64,000 nt of DNA from Zobellia galactanivorans. Lineage in GTDB: Bacteria; Bacteroidota; Bacteroidia; Flavobacteriales; Flavobacteriaceae. Of this stretch, positions 8,629 to 18,204 are shown in pieces. The stretch spans positions 3,716,501 through 3,780,500 of the forward strand of contig NC_015844.1 in NCBI RefSeq assembly GCF_000973105.1, in the 5' to 3' direction. The position numbers and the translations under genes are program-made. Within the stretch, counting starts at the first letter, position 1. The number at the start of each line of letters is the position of its first letter. The notes beneath the pieces were generated by a model. It saw only the letters and a list, made by a program, of their open reading frames with translations, did not search any database and was not told where the DNA came from.

Positions 8629-9387
8629 TTAAATGAGTTTATTATTGGTGGCATACATGATAGCTTCTGATATGTTGGTCACTTCTAATTTGTCGAATAA
8701 CTTTCTTCTATGAAATTTTACCGTATCGGGCGATACGTAAATTGATTCGGCTATCTCTTTTATAGTTAAGCCTCTAATCGACAATTGCAATATTTCTTTT
8801 TCCCGAGATGAGAGCTTTATTTTTTCATCCGCTTTCCAGAAGTCGCCATCTAGGTTATACTTGAAAATTTTATGATTTCCCTTTTTATAGATTTTAATAT
8901 TCCCCGCTTGTCGTTCGGTCGATAAGGATACGATACATACGGCTTTCCATATTTTGCCGTTTTCGGTCAAAAACATTGGGGTTAATTTTTGATTTATTAG
9001 TATGATTTTTCCTTCTTGGTTTTTTATATGAAAGTCATATGAAATGGTATGTTCTTTGCGTTCTTCTAAGGGAATTCTGTCATAAAACTCGAAGCCTACC
9101 TTGTTGATTTTAATGAGTAAATCCAAATCGGACTTTATTACATATTTGAAGTAGAAAGCATATCCCATCTCCTTGATTTCATCGGCCGTATGGCCACAAA
9201 GGAACAACGGGTTGTCAGAGACGTATTCAAACCCTCTTTTTTGATAATCAATTACATATATGCTTTTGTAGGTGGCCCTTGAGAAGGCTTTTATGGCTTC
9301 TAGATAATCTAATGCTTGTTCTTGACTTCCTTTAGGAATTTCACCAACTGAATTTTCAAAGGAAAAAAAATCTTTTGTGTAGGTCAT
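8629..9387 (-). CDS. PAS-domain LuxR-family transcriptional regulator
   Basis: This 252-residue protein has a PAS-like sensor region (residues about 35-160, with YVSDNPLFLCGHTADEI and a strand set ending KIILINQKLTPMFL). The C-terminal LuxR/GerE helix-turn-helix reads LSSREKEILQLSIRGLTIKEIAESIYVSPDTVKFHRRKLFDKL (about 192-234). It is cytoplasmic. The architecture is common in Flavobacteriia, where PAS-LuxR genes often control a neighbouring operon. It is divergent from the outer-membrane protein gene at 9689, with a 22-bp inverted repeat in the shared intergenic region. The ligand is unknown. Confidence 0.85.
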   Translation of the reverse strand: MTYTKDFFSFENSVGEIPKGSQEQALDYLEAIKAFSRATYKSIYVIDYQKRGFEYVSDNPLFLCGHTADEIKEMGYAFYFKYVIKSDLDLLIKINKVGFEFYDRIPLEERKEHTISYDFHIKNQEGKIILINQKLTPMFLTENGKIWKAVCIVSLSTERQAGNIKIYKKGNHKIFKYNLDGDFWKADEKIKLSSREKEILQLSIRGLTIKEIAESIYVSPDTVKFHRRKLFDKLEVTNISEAIMYATNNKLI

Positions 9388-9649
9388 AGAGTCGTATTCG
9401 TGTACGAATTTATGGCTATAAATATAACTTTTTTCCCTTTAAAATAAGGTGATGATCAACGAAAAAGCCTTCGGAAAAGGTTGGCGTAAACCTATTTGAT
9501 ATAAAAAAACAGGCCGTCTTAAATTTTGGCTTTTGGGAAAGTTGTGCAGGCTATTCGAAAGACATTTAAAACAAGAACGTAAATAGCCGAAATTGGAATT
9601 GATGAAGCTAAAACCACACTTTAGTGTAAAAACAAGAATGCGTGATTGA

Positions 9650-9671
9650 AATATCTTCGTCCGAAGATATT
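9650..9671. promoter_or_regulatory. 22-bp inverted repeat before the 9689 outer-membrane protein gene
   Basis: AATATCTTCG-TC-CGAAGATATT has perfect 10-bp arms and ends 17 bases before the start codon. It could be an operator for the divergent PAS-LuxR regulator or an mRNA leader hairpin. The remainder of 9388-9649 shows no gene. Confidence 0.45.
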
Positions 9672-9688
9672 CTTATACGATATTTTAT

Positions 9689-12061
9689 ATGCATATTTTT
9701 AAGAGCGTGGCCGTCTTTTTTGTACTGAAAATCGGTATTTTATCGGCCCAGAATAGTGTGTCAGGGAACATAATTGATACATCGGGACATCCCCTTGCCT
9801 TCGCCAATGTAGTACTATACGAGGCATCAACCAATACTTTGGTAAAAGGGGCGGTAAGCGATGATAAGGGATATTATTATATTAAAGGGATTCCTGATTC
9901 TACCTACTTGTTGGAAGTTTCCGTACTAGGGTTCAAGACAATAAAGTCTGAAAATTTCTCGCTTTCGACGGAAAACAAAAATGTAGAAATGAACTTTAAT
10001 CTAGAGGAACAGGCCCAATCCTTAAACGAGGTAGTCGTGACAAGCAATCGCCCGGTAATCCGACAAACGGCGGAAAAATTAATAGTTGATTTGGAGCAAT
10101 CCGAAATGGTGAGTTCCAATCTACAGGATGTTATGAAGAAGGTGCCGGGGATTATCGTTACCAATGGCAACATTACTTACGGCGGGCAACAAGGCGTGAC
10201 CATTTTGATCAATGGCAAGACGACCGAGTATATGGATATTTCATCCTTGTTGCGCGACCTCCCCGCAGACAATATCGCAAAGGTTGAATTGGTGCAACAA
10301 CCTGGTGCCGAGTTTGACGCTGAGGGGTCAGGTCCATTGATCAATATCATCCTCAAAAAAAATGTAAGACTGGGCACGAATGGAAACCTGAAACTTTATT
10401 CGGGATATGATAATCGACCTGAATATGGGGTGAGTGGTTCAATTACCAGTTACGAGAACAAGATCAATTGGCAGGTAGGTGCCGGTTATAGAAAATCGGC
10501 GTGGAGGGAAGACCTTTTTATTACTAGAAGGGTAAATGGGGAGATTTATGACCAATCGACCATTTCACCCTACAATCCAAAAACGTATCGCTTCAATGGG
10601 GGATTAGACTATTATATAAATGAGCATCACACCATAGGGTTTGGAACACGGTTTATTCATACCGATTCCGATAGGATTGCATCTAACAGTACGCAAATTA
10701 TTGAGGCATCATCATCGGAAACCTTGCTCACCGAAAATAGCTTTGACCGTAATAGGAAAACCTATAACATAAACCCGTACTATAAGTTCGAAGATGAACA
10801 AAACAAGTTTATTCTAGATTTTGATTATGTTGATTATACTAACGACAATGTTAATGATTTATATCAGCTCGGGCCGAGTGAAATATCATACGACGACCAA
10901 CGGTATTTTCAGAATGGGAAATATCGAATATTGACCTATAAGGGAGACTATAAACGTACTTTGGGGGAAGGTTCCAATTGGATGTTCGGAACTAAATATT
11001 CTAGGGTTTCCACTGATAGTGACTTAAGTTCCTTTTTCCGGAACACTGATGGTAATTTCATTTTGGATGCTGACCAAAGTAATGGTTTTTTAGTGGATGA
11101 AGATATCTTGGCCATATACTCTAAAATGGTGAAAAAATGGGAAAATTGGTCGTTTTCCGGCGGGTTACGGTGGGAAAACAGTTATACGAAGGGGACATCT
11201 ACAAATCTAAACGAGGTGAGAAGTAGAAGGATTTCGAAATTATTTCCTAGTGCCAGTATCGATAGAAAAATCAATGACAAACTGGGGGCTAACCTGTCGT
11301 ATAGCTATCGAATTTTAAGGCCTTCTTATAATTCCCTAAATGCATTCGTCTATTATTACGACCCCTATACCTTTGAGCAAGGGAACCCGAATTTAAAACC
11401 TGAATTCACCAATAGTTTCCAATTTAATTTGACTTATGACAATCAACCGTTTTTTAGCGTAGGATATAAAAATACAGACGATGCCTTGTTCGAAATAATA
11501 TCGCAGAACGATGTCACGGCCCAAACCTCTAGGTCGGTAATCAACCTTGCCAAAAGAGAGAATTGGAGCTTTAGGGGTTTTGCCCCTGTAGGCTTTCTTG
11601 AGGGCTTGGACGGTTATGCCGGAATTATCGTAAACTATAATAAATATGAGTCGGAGAGTTTGGCCCCAAAACTCGATTTGGATAAGTGGAGTTTTACGTG
11701 GTATACCAACTTGGAGTATAGCCTGCCTTGGGATATCAATTCAGAATTGACGGGATACTATACCACTGGGGGACTTCAAGGGCAAATAGAACACGATTGG
11801 CTAACGGGACTTAGTTTTGCCCTCGGCAAAAAGTTTATGGATGATAGGTTAAAAATAAATTTAGGTATTGAAGAGATTCTGAATCGTAAATTTATAGGTA
11901 GTATTAACTATGATACCATTGATGCCGATATTATAAGTGATTGGTCCCGTCAAAATGTATATTTTCAATTGGCCTATAATTTTGGTTCTAATTTTAATAA
12001 GGAAAAGGCAGAAAGAAACCCTTCCGAAGAGGAGCAAGACCGAATAAAGGATAATAATTAA
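9689..12061 (+). CDS. Outer-membrane beta-barrel protein with carboxypeptidase-regulatory domain (TonB-receptor-like)
   Basis: The 790-residue protein has a signal peptide ending ILSAQ. A carboxypeptidase-regulatory-like domain follows (VSGNIIDTSGHPLAFANVVLYE, residues about 24-105), then a plug-like region (LQDVMKKVPGIIVTNGNITYGG, VELVQQPGAEFDAEGSGPLINI) and a long outer-membrane beta-barrel of the OMP_b-brl_3 type. Such proteins resemble TonB-dependent receptors but lack a clear TonB box. Substrates are mostly unknown. The gene stands alone after a divergent PAS-LuxR regulator and is the likely regulatory target. A related protein is encoded at 27922-30348. Confidence 0.87.
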   Translation: MHIFKSVAVFFVLKIGILSAQNSVSGNIIDTSGHPLAFANVVLYEASTNTLVKGAVSDDKGYYYIKGIPDSTYLLEVSVLGFKTIKSENFSLSTENKNVEMNFNLEEQAQSLNEVVVTSNRPVIRQTAEKLIVDLEQSEMVSSNLQDVMKKVPGIIVTNGNITYGGQQGVTILINGKTTEYMDISSLLRDLPADNIAKVELVQQPGAEFDAEGSGPLINIILKKNVRLGTNGNLKLYSGYDNRPEYGVSGSITSYENKINWQVGAGYRKSAWREDLFITRRVNGEIYDQSTISPYNPKTYRFNGGLDYYINEHHTIGFGTRFIHTDSDRIASNSTQIIEASSSETLLTENSFDRNRKTYNINPYYKFEDEQNKFILDFDYVDYTNDNVNDLYQLGPSEISYDDQRYFQNGKYRILTYKGDYKRTLGEGSNWMFGTKYSRVSTDSDLSSFFRNTDGNFILDADQSNGFLVDEDILAIYSKMVKKWENWSFSGGLRWENSYTKGTSTNLNEVRSRRISKLFPSASIDRKINDKLGANLSYSYRILRPSYNSLNAFVYYYDPYTFEQGNPNLKPEFTNSFQFNLTYDNQPFFSVGYKNTDDALFEIISQNDVTAQTSRSVINLAKRENWSFRGFAPVGFLEGLDGYAGIIVNYNKYESESLAPKLDLDKWSFTWYTNLEYSLPWDINSELTGYYTTGGLQGQIEHDWLTGLSFALGKKFMDDRLKINLGIEEILNRKFIGSINYDTIDADIISDWSRQNVYFQLAYNFGSNFNKEKAERNPSEEEQDRIKDNN

Positions 12062-12185
12062 AGCTATAGTGCCTTCTAGACCTCATTTTGACTCGGTGAA
12101 ATTGGTATGCTTTCGGAAAGTATTTTTCGTATTCGACCCCGGAATCGCACGGTGATAGAGGGGGGAGGAAAGCTAAAAAACAGGC

Positions 12186-13817
12186 TTACTCCAATTTTAC
12201 CACCCAATAGTCCCATTGGCCTTTGCCTGTACCACTGACATCTCCTCCGATACCTTGTGTATAACCGGCTACGATATAGCCATCGTCAGTTTGTTGAACG
12301 GCATTGGCGTAATCGTTTTCCGGACTTCCAATACTTGTTTCCCACGTCAATTCACCGGACGAATTTAGCTTTACGATCCAATAATCGAGAAACCCTCCAT
12401 TCGTGGGACCGCTCACATCAAAGTCGGTTGTTCCGGCGCTACCGGCAATAATGTATCCTTGGTCAGAGGTTTGCTCGATGGCATAGGCGGTATCGACCGA
12501 AGAACTTCCAAGGTTGACTTCCCAAGTTATTTCTCCTGAAGTATCTAATTTTACGATCCAGTAATCCTTGTTTCCGTGATTGGCACTTACGTCAAAATCC
12601 GACGATTCGGAATATCCTGCTACGATATACCCCTGATCGGTGGTTTGGTGAATGTCATAAGCATAGTCTTCAAGTGAACCTCCTAGATGTTTTTCCCAAA
12701 GCAAATCGCCCAAGGCATCCAACTTTACGATCCAATAGTCTTTCTCCCCATAATTACCGCCTACATCGCCATCGATGGATTCGGAATATCCTGCCACAAT
12801 ATAGCCTTCATCGCTGGTTTGTTCAACAGATTTTGCAATATCGAAGGCAGCTCCGCCAAGGGGGCTTTCCCACACCAATAGTCCGTCGTTATCGAGCTTT
12901 AGTATCCAATAGTCCAATCCTCCCTTATTACCGCCTACATCGCCATCGGAGGAAGCTGAAAAACCGGCGACAATATATCCGCCATCCAAGGTTTGGGCTA
13001 CAGAGGTGGCTTCCTCATTGGAACTTCCGCCGTAATTCGTTTCCCAAATCAAATTTCCGGAACCATCCAGTTTAACGATCCAAAAATCGGCGGCAGAAGC
13101 GTCTCCACTAATGTCTTGATCATTGGAGTAGGTCGTTCCAACGACGATATATCCCCCATCTGCGGTTTGCTGTATATCGTTTCCTGCCTCATCACTTGAT
13201 CCCCCTAGGTTGGTTTCCCATAGCAAATCCCCTGAGTTACTTAGTTTAGTGATCCAAAAATCCCCTCCCAAATAATTTTCCGCATCGTTGTTGCCCCCTA
13301 CGTCACCATCATCGGATTCGGAAGTGCCCGCTATGATATAGCCGCCATCGACCGTTAGTTGCAGGGAATTGGCCATGTCAATTTTAGAACCCCCAAATGA
13401 TTTTTCCCAGGCGATGGAGACTCCGTCAGTATTGATTTCTTCTTCTTCTTCTTCCTCCGTTGTAAAGACAAACGTAGCCTCTGATGTATTGCCGTTGCCG
13501 TCGGAAGCCACTACCTTGCCCTTATAATCGGTTTGGGCGGTAAGGCTTTCTAAGGGGAAACCGGTCGTTTCCAGCTTCGTCTTTAGTTCATTGCCCTCTA
13601 GAAATAGGGTATAGCTCACTAGGTCGTCATCGGGATCTACAGCGGCATTCCAGCTCAATAGGGCGCTATTTTTGGTTATTTGGGAAACTTGCACCGTAAA
13701 AGTGCCGGGCTTTTGGTTTTCGGGTGTAGGCTTTGGGCTATCATTGTCATCGTTATTGCAACCAATCGCAAAGAGGCCAATGAGGGATAAGACGGATAAA
13801 AAAAGATACTTTTTCAT
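12186..13817 (-). CDS. Surface lipoprotein with a fibronectin-like domain and seven tandem 54-residue repeats
   Basis: The 543-residue protein has a lipobox (GLFAIGC, lipidated Cys near residue 20), an acidic linker, and a fibronectin type III-like domain (QKPGTFTVQVSQITKNSALL to FVFTTEEE, about 35-125). Seven repeats of about 54 residues follow, each shaped W-E-x-x-x-G-G ... GGYIVAG ... DYWIVKLD. The repeats look like blades of a propeller or solenoid. No catalytic motif is seen. It is probably exposed on the outer membrane. A run of glutamates separates the two parts. It is the first of four lipoprotein genes on this strand. The function is unknown. Confidence 0.8.
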   Translation of the reverse strand: MKKYLFLSVLSLIGLFAIGCNNDDNDSPKPTPENQKPGTFTVQVSQITKNSALLSWNAAVDPDDDLVSYTLFLEGNELKTKLETTGFPLESLTAQTDYKGKVVASDGNGNTSEATFVFTTEEEEEEEINTDGVSIAWEKSFGGSKIDMANSLQLTVDGGYIIAGTSESDDGDVGGNNDAENYLGGDFWITKLSNSGDLLWETNLGGSSDEAGNDIQQTADGGYIVVGTTYSNDQDISGDASAADFWIVKLDGSGNLIWETNYGGSSNEEATSVAQTLDGGYIVAGFSASSDGDVGGNKGGLDYWILKLDNDGLLVWESPLGGAAFDIAKSVEQTSDEGYIVAGYSESIDGDVGGNYGEKDYWIVKLDALGDLLWEKHLGGSLEDYAYDIHQTTDQGYIVAGYSESSDFDVSANHGNKDYWIVKLDTSGEITWEVNLGSSSVDTAYAIEQTSDQGYIIAGSAGTTDFDVSGPTNGGFLDYWIVKLNSSGELTWETSIGSPENDYANAVQQTDDGYIVAGYTQGIGGDVSGTGKGQWDYWVVKLE

Positions 13818-14042
13818 AGGCGATATTTTTTACCCCAAACATGCCGGCCCATTTCCGTAGATTACGGGACGAACGTACCATGTACATAGGGTTGGGTAAA
13901 AGTAGAAAGGGGAGGGGACTTCAGTGTCCGGATAGTTTAGGTCTCAAAGAATCGACACTGATTTGGGGTTTCCTTTTCTGGAGGCCATTAGGAGGTTTGT
14001 ATCCCTATATAATCGGAAAGGATACGTTTGTTCCCCCAAAAA

Positions 14043-14714
14043 CTATTGCTGAATTTTAAAATTGAGGTCGAATGTGGTCTTACTGTCTAGAAAATCGACT
14101 ATGATGTAGTAGCCCTTGAGTTTACCCGCTGTGTTTAAATCGGCTTCAAAAGGGTAGGTCGCCTCACTATTCTCATATTGAATGCTACCCTCCATTGTAT
14201 CATCTATTAGAACATAGGTTCCATTAAAATAATTGGGATCCTGTATATCGCCATTGTCCAATTCGTTTTGTGTATAGCCGCTAAAAGTACCGTCCGCCTT
14301 AAAAACCATTTCCATAATTTTGAATATCGTCTCGCTAAAAGCTATACTCGATGCATAGGTCCCCTTAAAAGTCCCTTTAAATTGATTGTTGATGGTTAGG
14401 GAGGCTACATTCTTACCGGCGTTGTTTTGTGCGGAAAGTGTTATGATATGTACGCCTACGGGCAATGTGCGGTCCCACGATAATTGTCCGCTTTCTACAT
14501 CGAGGGAAAGGCCTTGAAGGGTGTTTTCCAATCCGAATTCCCCTTGTTTACCGTTCCATTGTACTTCGGGCAAGGGACTTTCCCCTTTCTGAAAATAACT
14601 CGTATTGAGAATGGGCGATACCTTAAGTTCTGGGGGTAATACGACCGTATCATCGCTTTTCGAACAAGCGAAGAATAGAAATGCTGCGATGGGAATGAAG
14701 TATGATGTTTTCAT
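14043..14714 (-). CDS. Lipoprotein with Ig/cadherin-like domain (paralogue of the next gene)
   Basis: The 223-residue lipoprotein begins MKTSYFIPIAAFLFFACSK, with the lipid-modified Cys near 17. Residues about 30-110 contain an Ig-like segment (VQWNGKQGEFGLENTLQGL, SGQLSWDRTLPVGVHIITLSAQNNAG) that aligns by pattern with the protein at 14753-15487. The C-terminal half looks like a beta-sandwich resembling a lipocalin-type output domain (FKGTYASS, GTFSGYTQNELDNGD, FNGTYVLIDD). There is no known function. It lies 38 bases downstream of its paralogue, suggesting tandem duplication and co-transcription. Confidence 0.7.
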   Translation of the reverse strand: MKTSYFIPIAAFLFFACSKSDDTVVLPPELKVSPILNTSYFQKGESPLPEVQWNGKQGEFGLENTLQGLSLDVESGQLSWDRTLPVGVHIITLSAQNNAGKNVASLTINNQFKGTFKGTYASSIAFSETIFKIMEMVFKADGTFSGYTQNELDNGDIQDPNYFNGTYVLIDDTMEGSIQYENSEATYPFEADLNTAGKLKGYYIIVDFLDSKTTFDLNFKIQQ

Positions 14715-14752
14715 AGTATTTATTTGTGAAGGCAGTGTTGATGGTTAGGTTT

Positions 14753-15487
14753 TCAATCCCATTTAAATAAAAACTTTCCTTTGGGATCTAGAATTTCCCC
14801 TGAAGCGTCTTTTTCGTCACCATAGGTTCCTATAAGCGTTATTTCTTCCTGATCGTCTACCTGGCCCTTCATATAAGTCGTTTCACCGTTGGAGGTGTAT
14901 TCTATGGCTATGGCCGCGTCTTCCAGGTTTTCCCAAGTGCCCGATGCCGAAAATGTGGGGTCGTCAAAATCTATCATGCCAAAGGTCTGGTCTTCATTGA
15001 GGATAATCCCGAACTCTGAAGGAATGGGTGAATTTGGTATTTCTTCGGGGTTTCCGGCGATAAATCCACCGTTAAAATATCCCTGGTCAAACCGATTGAC
15101 CAACTGTATTGTGGTGCTAACGGATTCCTTATTGTTTTTGGCCGTGATGGTCAGGTCATAAGTACCCAAGGGTAAAAGGCGACTCCAAAAAATGATACCG
15201 CTTTCTTCCTCGAATTTGATATGGTTATCAGTAAGGGTTTCGTTTGACGTGAACATGGAAAGTGTGCCCTTTTCGCCTTTCCAGTCAATTTCGTTGGGCC
15301 CTACATTACCTCCATTTTTAAAGGTCGTCCGCACTATGGAATCCGGATACCCCAAGGTTATGCCCGTTTCTTCACCAAGGGCCTTTTGTACGGTGCCATC
15401 ATCGTTGTTACAAGATTGTAGCAGGCCTATACCTATAAAAAGACCAAAACAAGGCCTTAAAATGCTGCGGATGGGTATTGTCTTCAT
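14753..15487 (-). CDS. Lipoprotein with Ig/cadherin-like domain
   Basis: The 244-residue lipoprotein has the lipobox GIGLLQSC near residue 26. The Ig-like region (IDWKGEKGTLSMFTS, SGIIFWSRLLPLGTYDLTITAKNNKES) matches the neighbour at 14043 in order and spacing. The C-terminal part contains GTWENLEDAAIAIEYTSNGET and TLIGTYGDEKDASG, typical of small beta-rich binding domains. It is probably anchored in the outer membrane. It lies between the 15538 lipoprotein and the 14043 paralogue, with gaps of 50 and 38 bases. No enzymatic motif is seen. Confidence 0.7.
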   Translation of the reverse strand: MKTIPIRSILRPCFGLFIGIGLLQSCNNDDGTVQKALGEETGITLGYPDSIVRTTFKNGGNVGPNEIDWKGEKGTLSMFTSNETLTDNHIKFEEESGIIFWSRLLPLGTYDLTITAKNNKESVSTTIQLVNRFDQGYFNGGFIAGNPEEIPNSPIPSEFGIILNEDQTFGMIDFDDPTFSASGTWENLEDAAIAIEYTSNGETTYMKGQVDDQEEITLIGTYGDEKDASGEILDPKGKFLFKWD

Positions 15488-15537
15488 TTGGATGATATTT
15501 TTTTCTCTACGTTCGTTGTCTATGGCGAAGCGATTGA

Positions 15538-16341
15538 TCAGTAATTTTCGTAACTAACGGTATAGCTAATGCTCACGCCCAAGGGGTCGTCAGGAAGCAT
15601 TTTGAAAGCGATCAGGTTTCCGTCGCCATCACGTACTTTCTCCCCATAATCGTAATAGAAAGTGTCCGCCTCAAAACGGTCCAGGTCTTTTTGGTGGAAA
15701 AAATAAAGCTCATGGGGAGATAGATAGAAAAGCAATCCATACCATATGGTCAATGCCGGTTGTGAATCTAGATTATGGAAAACGCCTTTTTCGTTTCCTG
15801 AAGAGGTCAACTTAAAATAATTGTCACTGATAACCATTTCCGTTAGATGCTTGTCTTGGTCAAACCCCCAACTCATTGGAAAGTTTCCTAAATCCCCATC
15901 AAGTTTATAAATATGGTTGTCGGGGTCATAGAGGAAAGTCGTTGGCTTAACATCACCGCCTATGGTGAAAATGATATCTGCCATATCGCCATTTTCATCA
16001 TAATCAAAGACGGTATCGTAGGTATAGGCATTATCCATGGTATCTACATTCTCTAAAAGTACCCGCGTTACCGAACCTTTGGCATCGTATTCCACCGCTG
16101 CTGTCCAATGGATGTCATTATTGTCTTGGTATAATATGATATCGATGGCCGTTAGTTGTTGTTCTTTATCGTAAGACATGGTGTATGTTCCGGAACGCTC
16201 ATGGCTGTATACAACAGAGATAACTTTGGGCAAGGGAGTTTGGTTTCCTATTTCAGGTACTGTCGGACTGTCTTTATCTTTCGAACAGCCCGCGAATAGC
16301 AAGATGATCAGTACCGTTTGTAGTATGCTCTTTATTTTCAT
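15538..16341 (-). CDS. Lipoprotein of unknown function (YD-like strands)
   Basis: The 267-residue lipoprotein has the lipobox LLFAGC near residue 19 followed by KDKDSP. The body has repeated beta-strand units such as SYDKEQQLTAIDIILYQ, EYDAKGSVTRVLLE and DYDENGDMADIIFTI, resembling the DUF4595/YD-like proteins of Bacteroidota. It has no catalytic residues that can be recognised. It is the first gene of the minus-strand lipoprotein run. Its leader is unusual: a 10-bp tandem repeat begins a few bases upstream of the ATG. Confidence 0.7.
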   Translation of the reverse strand: MKIKSILQTVLIILLFAGCSKDKDSPTVPEIGNQTPLPKVISVVYSHERSGTYTMSYDKEQQLTAIDIILYQDNNDIHWTAAVEYDAKGSVTRVLLENVDTMDNAYTYDTVFDYDENGDMADIIFTIGGDVKPTTFLYDPDNHIYKLDGDLGNFPMSWGFDQDKHLTEMVISDNYFKLTSSGNEKGVFHNLDSQPALTIWYGLLFYLSPHELYFFHQKDLDRFEADTFYYDYGEKVRDGDGNLIAFKMLPDDPLGVSISYTVSYENY

Positions 16342-16344
16342 TTT

Positions 16345-16390
16345 AGGGATGATATGGGATGATATGGGATGATATGGGATGATATGGGAT
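16345..16390. repeat. 10-bp tandem repeat, four full copies plus a partial one
   Basis: GATATGGGAT is repeated four times without change at 16351-16390, preceded by a partial copy (AGGGAT). It lies just upstream of the lipoprotein start at 16341 on the minus strand, in the 5' leader or promoter. The unit is about one helical turn long and not a multiple of three. Confidence 0.9.
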
Positions 16391-16655
16391 GAATGATCCG
16401 CAAGCTAAGCATTGGAAATAAAAACAAAGTCTTGATTCTTTGACTATGGAAAAATCGGGATAATTTTTTGCCACGGTCTCTGGTACGGTAAAGGGATTAT
16501 GCCATGTGCTTTTTGAAATGCGTATGGCCAAAAACAGGAGGATATATTGCCCCTGGTAGTGAAGATGGCCCAACGGGCGATTCCTTAGGGGACTTCCCGA
16601 AAGATAAAGCGTACTTCCGGTTTTAGTGTTTGGCGCCCTTGGGGGTGTACTCCTT

Positions 16656-18155
16656 TTATTCTGTCTCGGTGTCTTTCGTTACGGCAGATAGTTTTTTATG
16701 AAGCTTTGTTCCCACGCTTGTAATGATGCCGATAATTTCTTCAATGTCTTTTTCAGAGGTTCTAAAATTCACGATACAAGCTCTCAAGCAATATTGCTCC
16801 TTGACTATGGCATTCGATAAAAAGACCTCACCGCCCGTTTGTAATTCGTTCAGTATGCTTTCGTTCAGGGTATTCAGATAGTCGTTGTCCGTATCATGGT
16901 CGATGGGGACATATCTGAGGGTGGTAATGCTCAAATTCTGGGAGACGGCCTCGAGTTCGTTATGTTTCTGGGCGAGGTCGAATAGCATTTTAGAGAGTTC
17001 GATGTCTTCGGTGATGAGGGCCTCATAGCCACTTCTGCCGACTTGTTGTAAGCTTAGCCACACTTTTAGGGCCCTAAAACCCCGGGAGTTTTGGAGTCCG
17101 TATTCGTAAAAGTTTTGGGCCATTTCGCCATCAGTGTTGCTGAAATTGTAATATTCGGGATGCGAACTATAGGTGTCTATCAGGTGTTGCGGGTTTTTGA
17201 CTAAGGTGCATCCCGCTTCGAGGGGACTGTACAGCCATTTGTGAGGGTCTAGGGCAATGGAGTCGGCTTCCTTGATTCCTTCGAACAGATGCTTGTATTT
17301 GGGCACTATGGCGGCAGGTGCCCCATAGGCACCATCAATATGGAACCACAGGTCGTATTTTTTGCAAATAGCGGATAGTTCGTTCAGGTTGTCAACGACT
17401 CCCGTACTGACATCGCCCGCCGTACCCACTACCATTAAGGGGGTGTAGTTGTTTTTGAGGTCTTCCTTGATAGTTGTTTCCAGCAGTTGGGTATCCATCT
17501 TATTGGAGGCGTCGGTAGCGATCCAACGTATGGATTTCGTGCCCAAGCCAAATAAGATGACCGCTTTTTCGATCCATGTATGTGTGGTTTTAGAGCAATA
17601 GACGGTCAATTGGTTCGTAGCGTTTTGAATGCCGTCTTCTTTAATGTTCTTTGGGGATTTGGCCGTTCTTGCCGCCAAGAAAGCCGTAAAGTTCGCCATA
17701 TTGCCACCACTGACCAACAAGCCTCCGTAGTTTGATGAAACACCGATAAATTCGCACAACCACTTTACTGTTTGTTTTTCGATTTCGGTGGCAATGGGAC
17801 TCAAGATATGGGCTCCCACATTAGGGTTGACCGAAGCCGCCAATAAATCGGCCAAGGCACCAATCGGAGCGGCTGAAGAAGTAATATAACCTAAGAACTT
17901 GGGGTGGCCGTTGAGTAAGGAATGGTTGAACAGTAGATCGGTCGTTCTTGAAATTAGCTCCTTGGCCGGTTTTCCATTTTCGGGCAATGATGAATGGCCC
18001 AATATAGCTTGCAGTGTACTCGGACTTTCATTGGGGGTCACCGGTTTTTGGTCTATGGAATGAATAAAATTTGAAATATCGTCAATAAGTTGGTATCCGA
18101 CTTTTTGAAATTCTTCCCTATTCATGTCAATAGGTGATTTTCTGGTTTTGGCCAT
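16656..18155 (-). CDS. PLP-dependent group II (aromatic-L-amino-acid type) decarboxylase
   Basis: The 499-residue cytoplasmic enzyme belongs to the DOPA/tyrosine/glutamate decarboxylase family. The Schiff-base lysine is Lys306 in SIALDPHKWLYSP, the ring-stacking histidine is His192 in SKTTHTW, and the PLP-nitrogen aspartate is Asp274 in WFHIDGAYGAPA. GHPKFLGYITSSAAP near 85-98 is the substrate-binding loop. Decarboxylation of an aromatic amino acid is most likely, but the substrate cannot be read from sequence. The gene is monocistronic. A second, more distant paralogue lies at 23819-25222. The region between them is rich in accessory genes. Confidence 0.9.
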   Translation of the reverse strand: MAKTRKSPIDMNREEFQKVGYQLIDDISNFIHSIDQKPVTPNESPSTLQAILGHSSLPENGKPAKELISRTTDLLFNHSLLNGHPKFLGYITSSAAPIGALADLLAASVNPNVGAHILSPIATEIEKQTVKWLCEFIGVSSNYGGLLVSGGNMANFTAFLAARTAKSPKNIKEDGIQNATNQLTVYCSKTTHTWIEKAVILFGLGTKSIRWIATDASNKMDTQLLETTIKEDLKNNYTPLMVVGTAGDVSTGVVDNLNELSAICKKYDLWFHIDGAYGAPAAIVPKYKHLFEGIKEADSIALDPHKWLYSPLEAGCTLVKNPQHLIDTYSSHPEYYNFSNTDGEMAQNFYEYGLQNSRGFRALKVWLSLQQVGRSGYEALITEDIELSKMLFDLAQKHNELEAVSQNLSITTLRYVPIDHDTDNDYLNTLNESILNELQTGGEVFLSNAIVKEQYCLRACIVNFRTSEKDIEEIIGIITSVGTKLHKKLSAVTKDTETE

Positions 18156-18204
18156 AATGCTCGGTTTAGGAATGGTTTAAAAGCTTGGGCTTAGGTAATT
18201 TGTT

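Noticed and set aside
12257-13860. Several plus-strand frames opposite the seven-repeat lipoprotein gene
   Set aside because: They are antisense shadows of the repetitive coding sequence, with no start signals or domain patterns.
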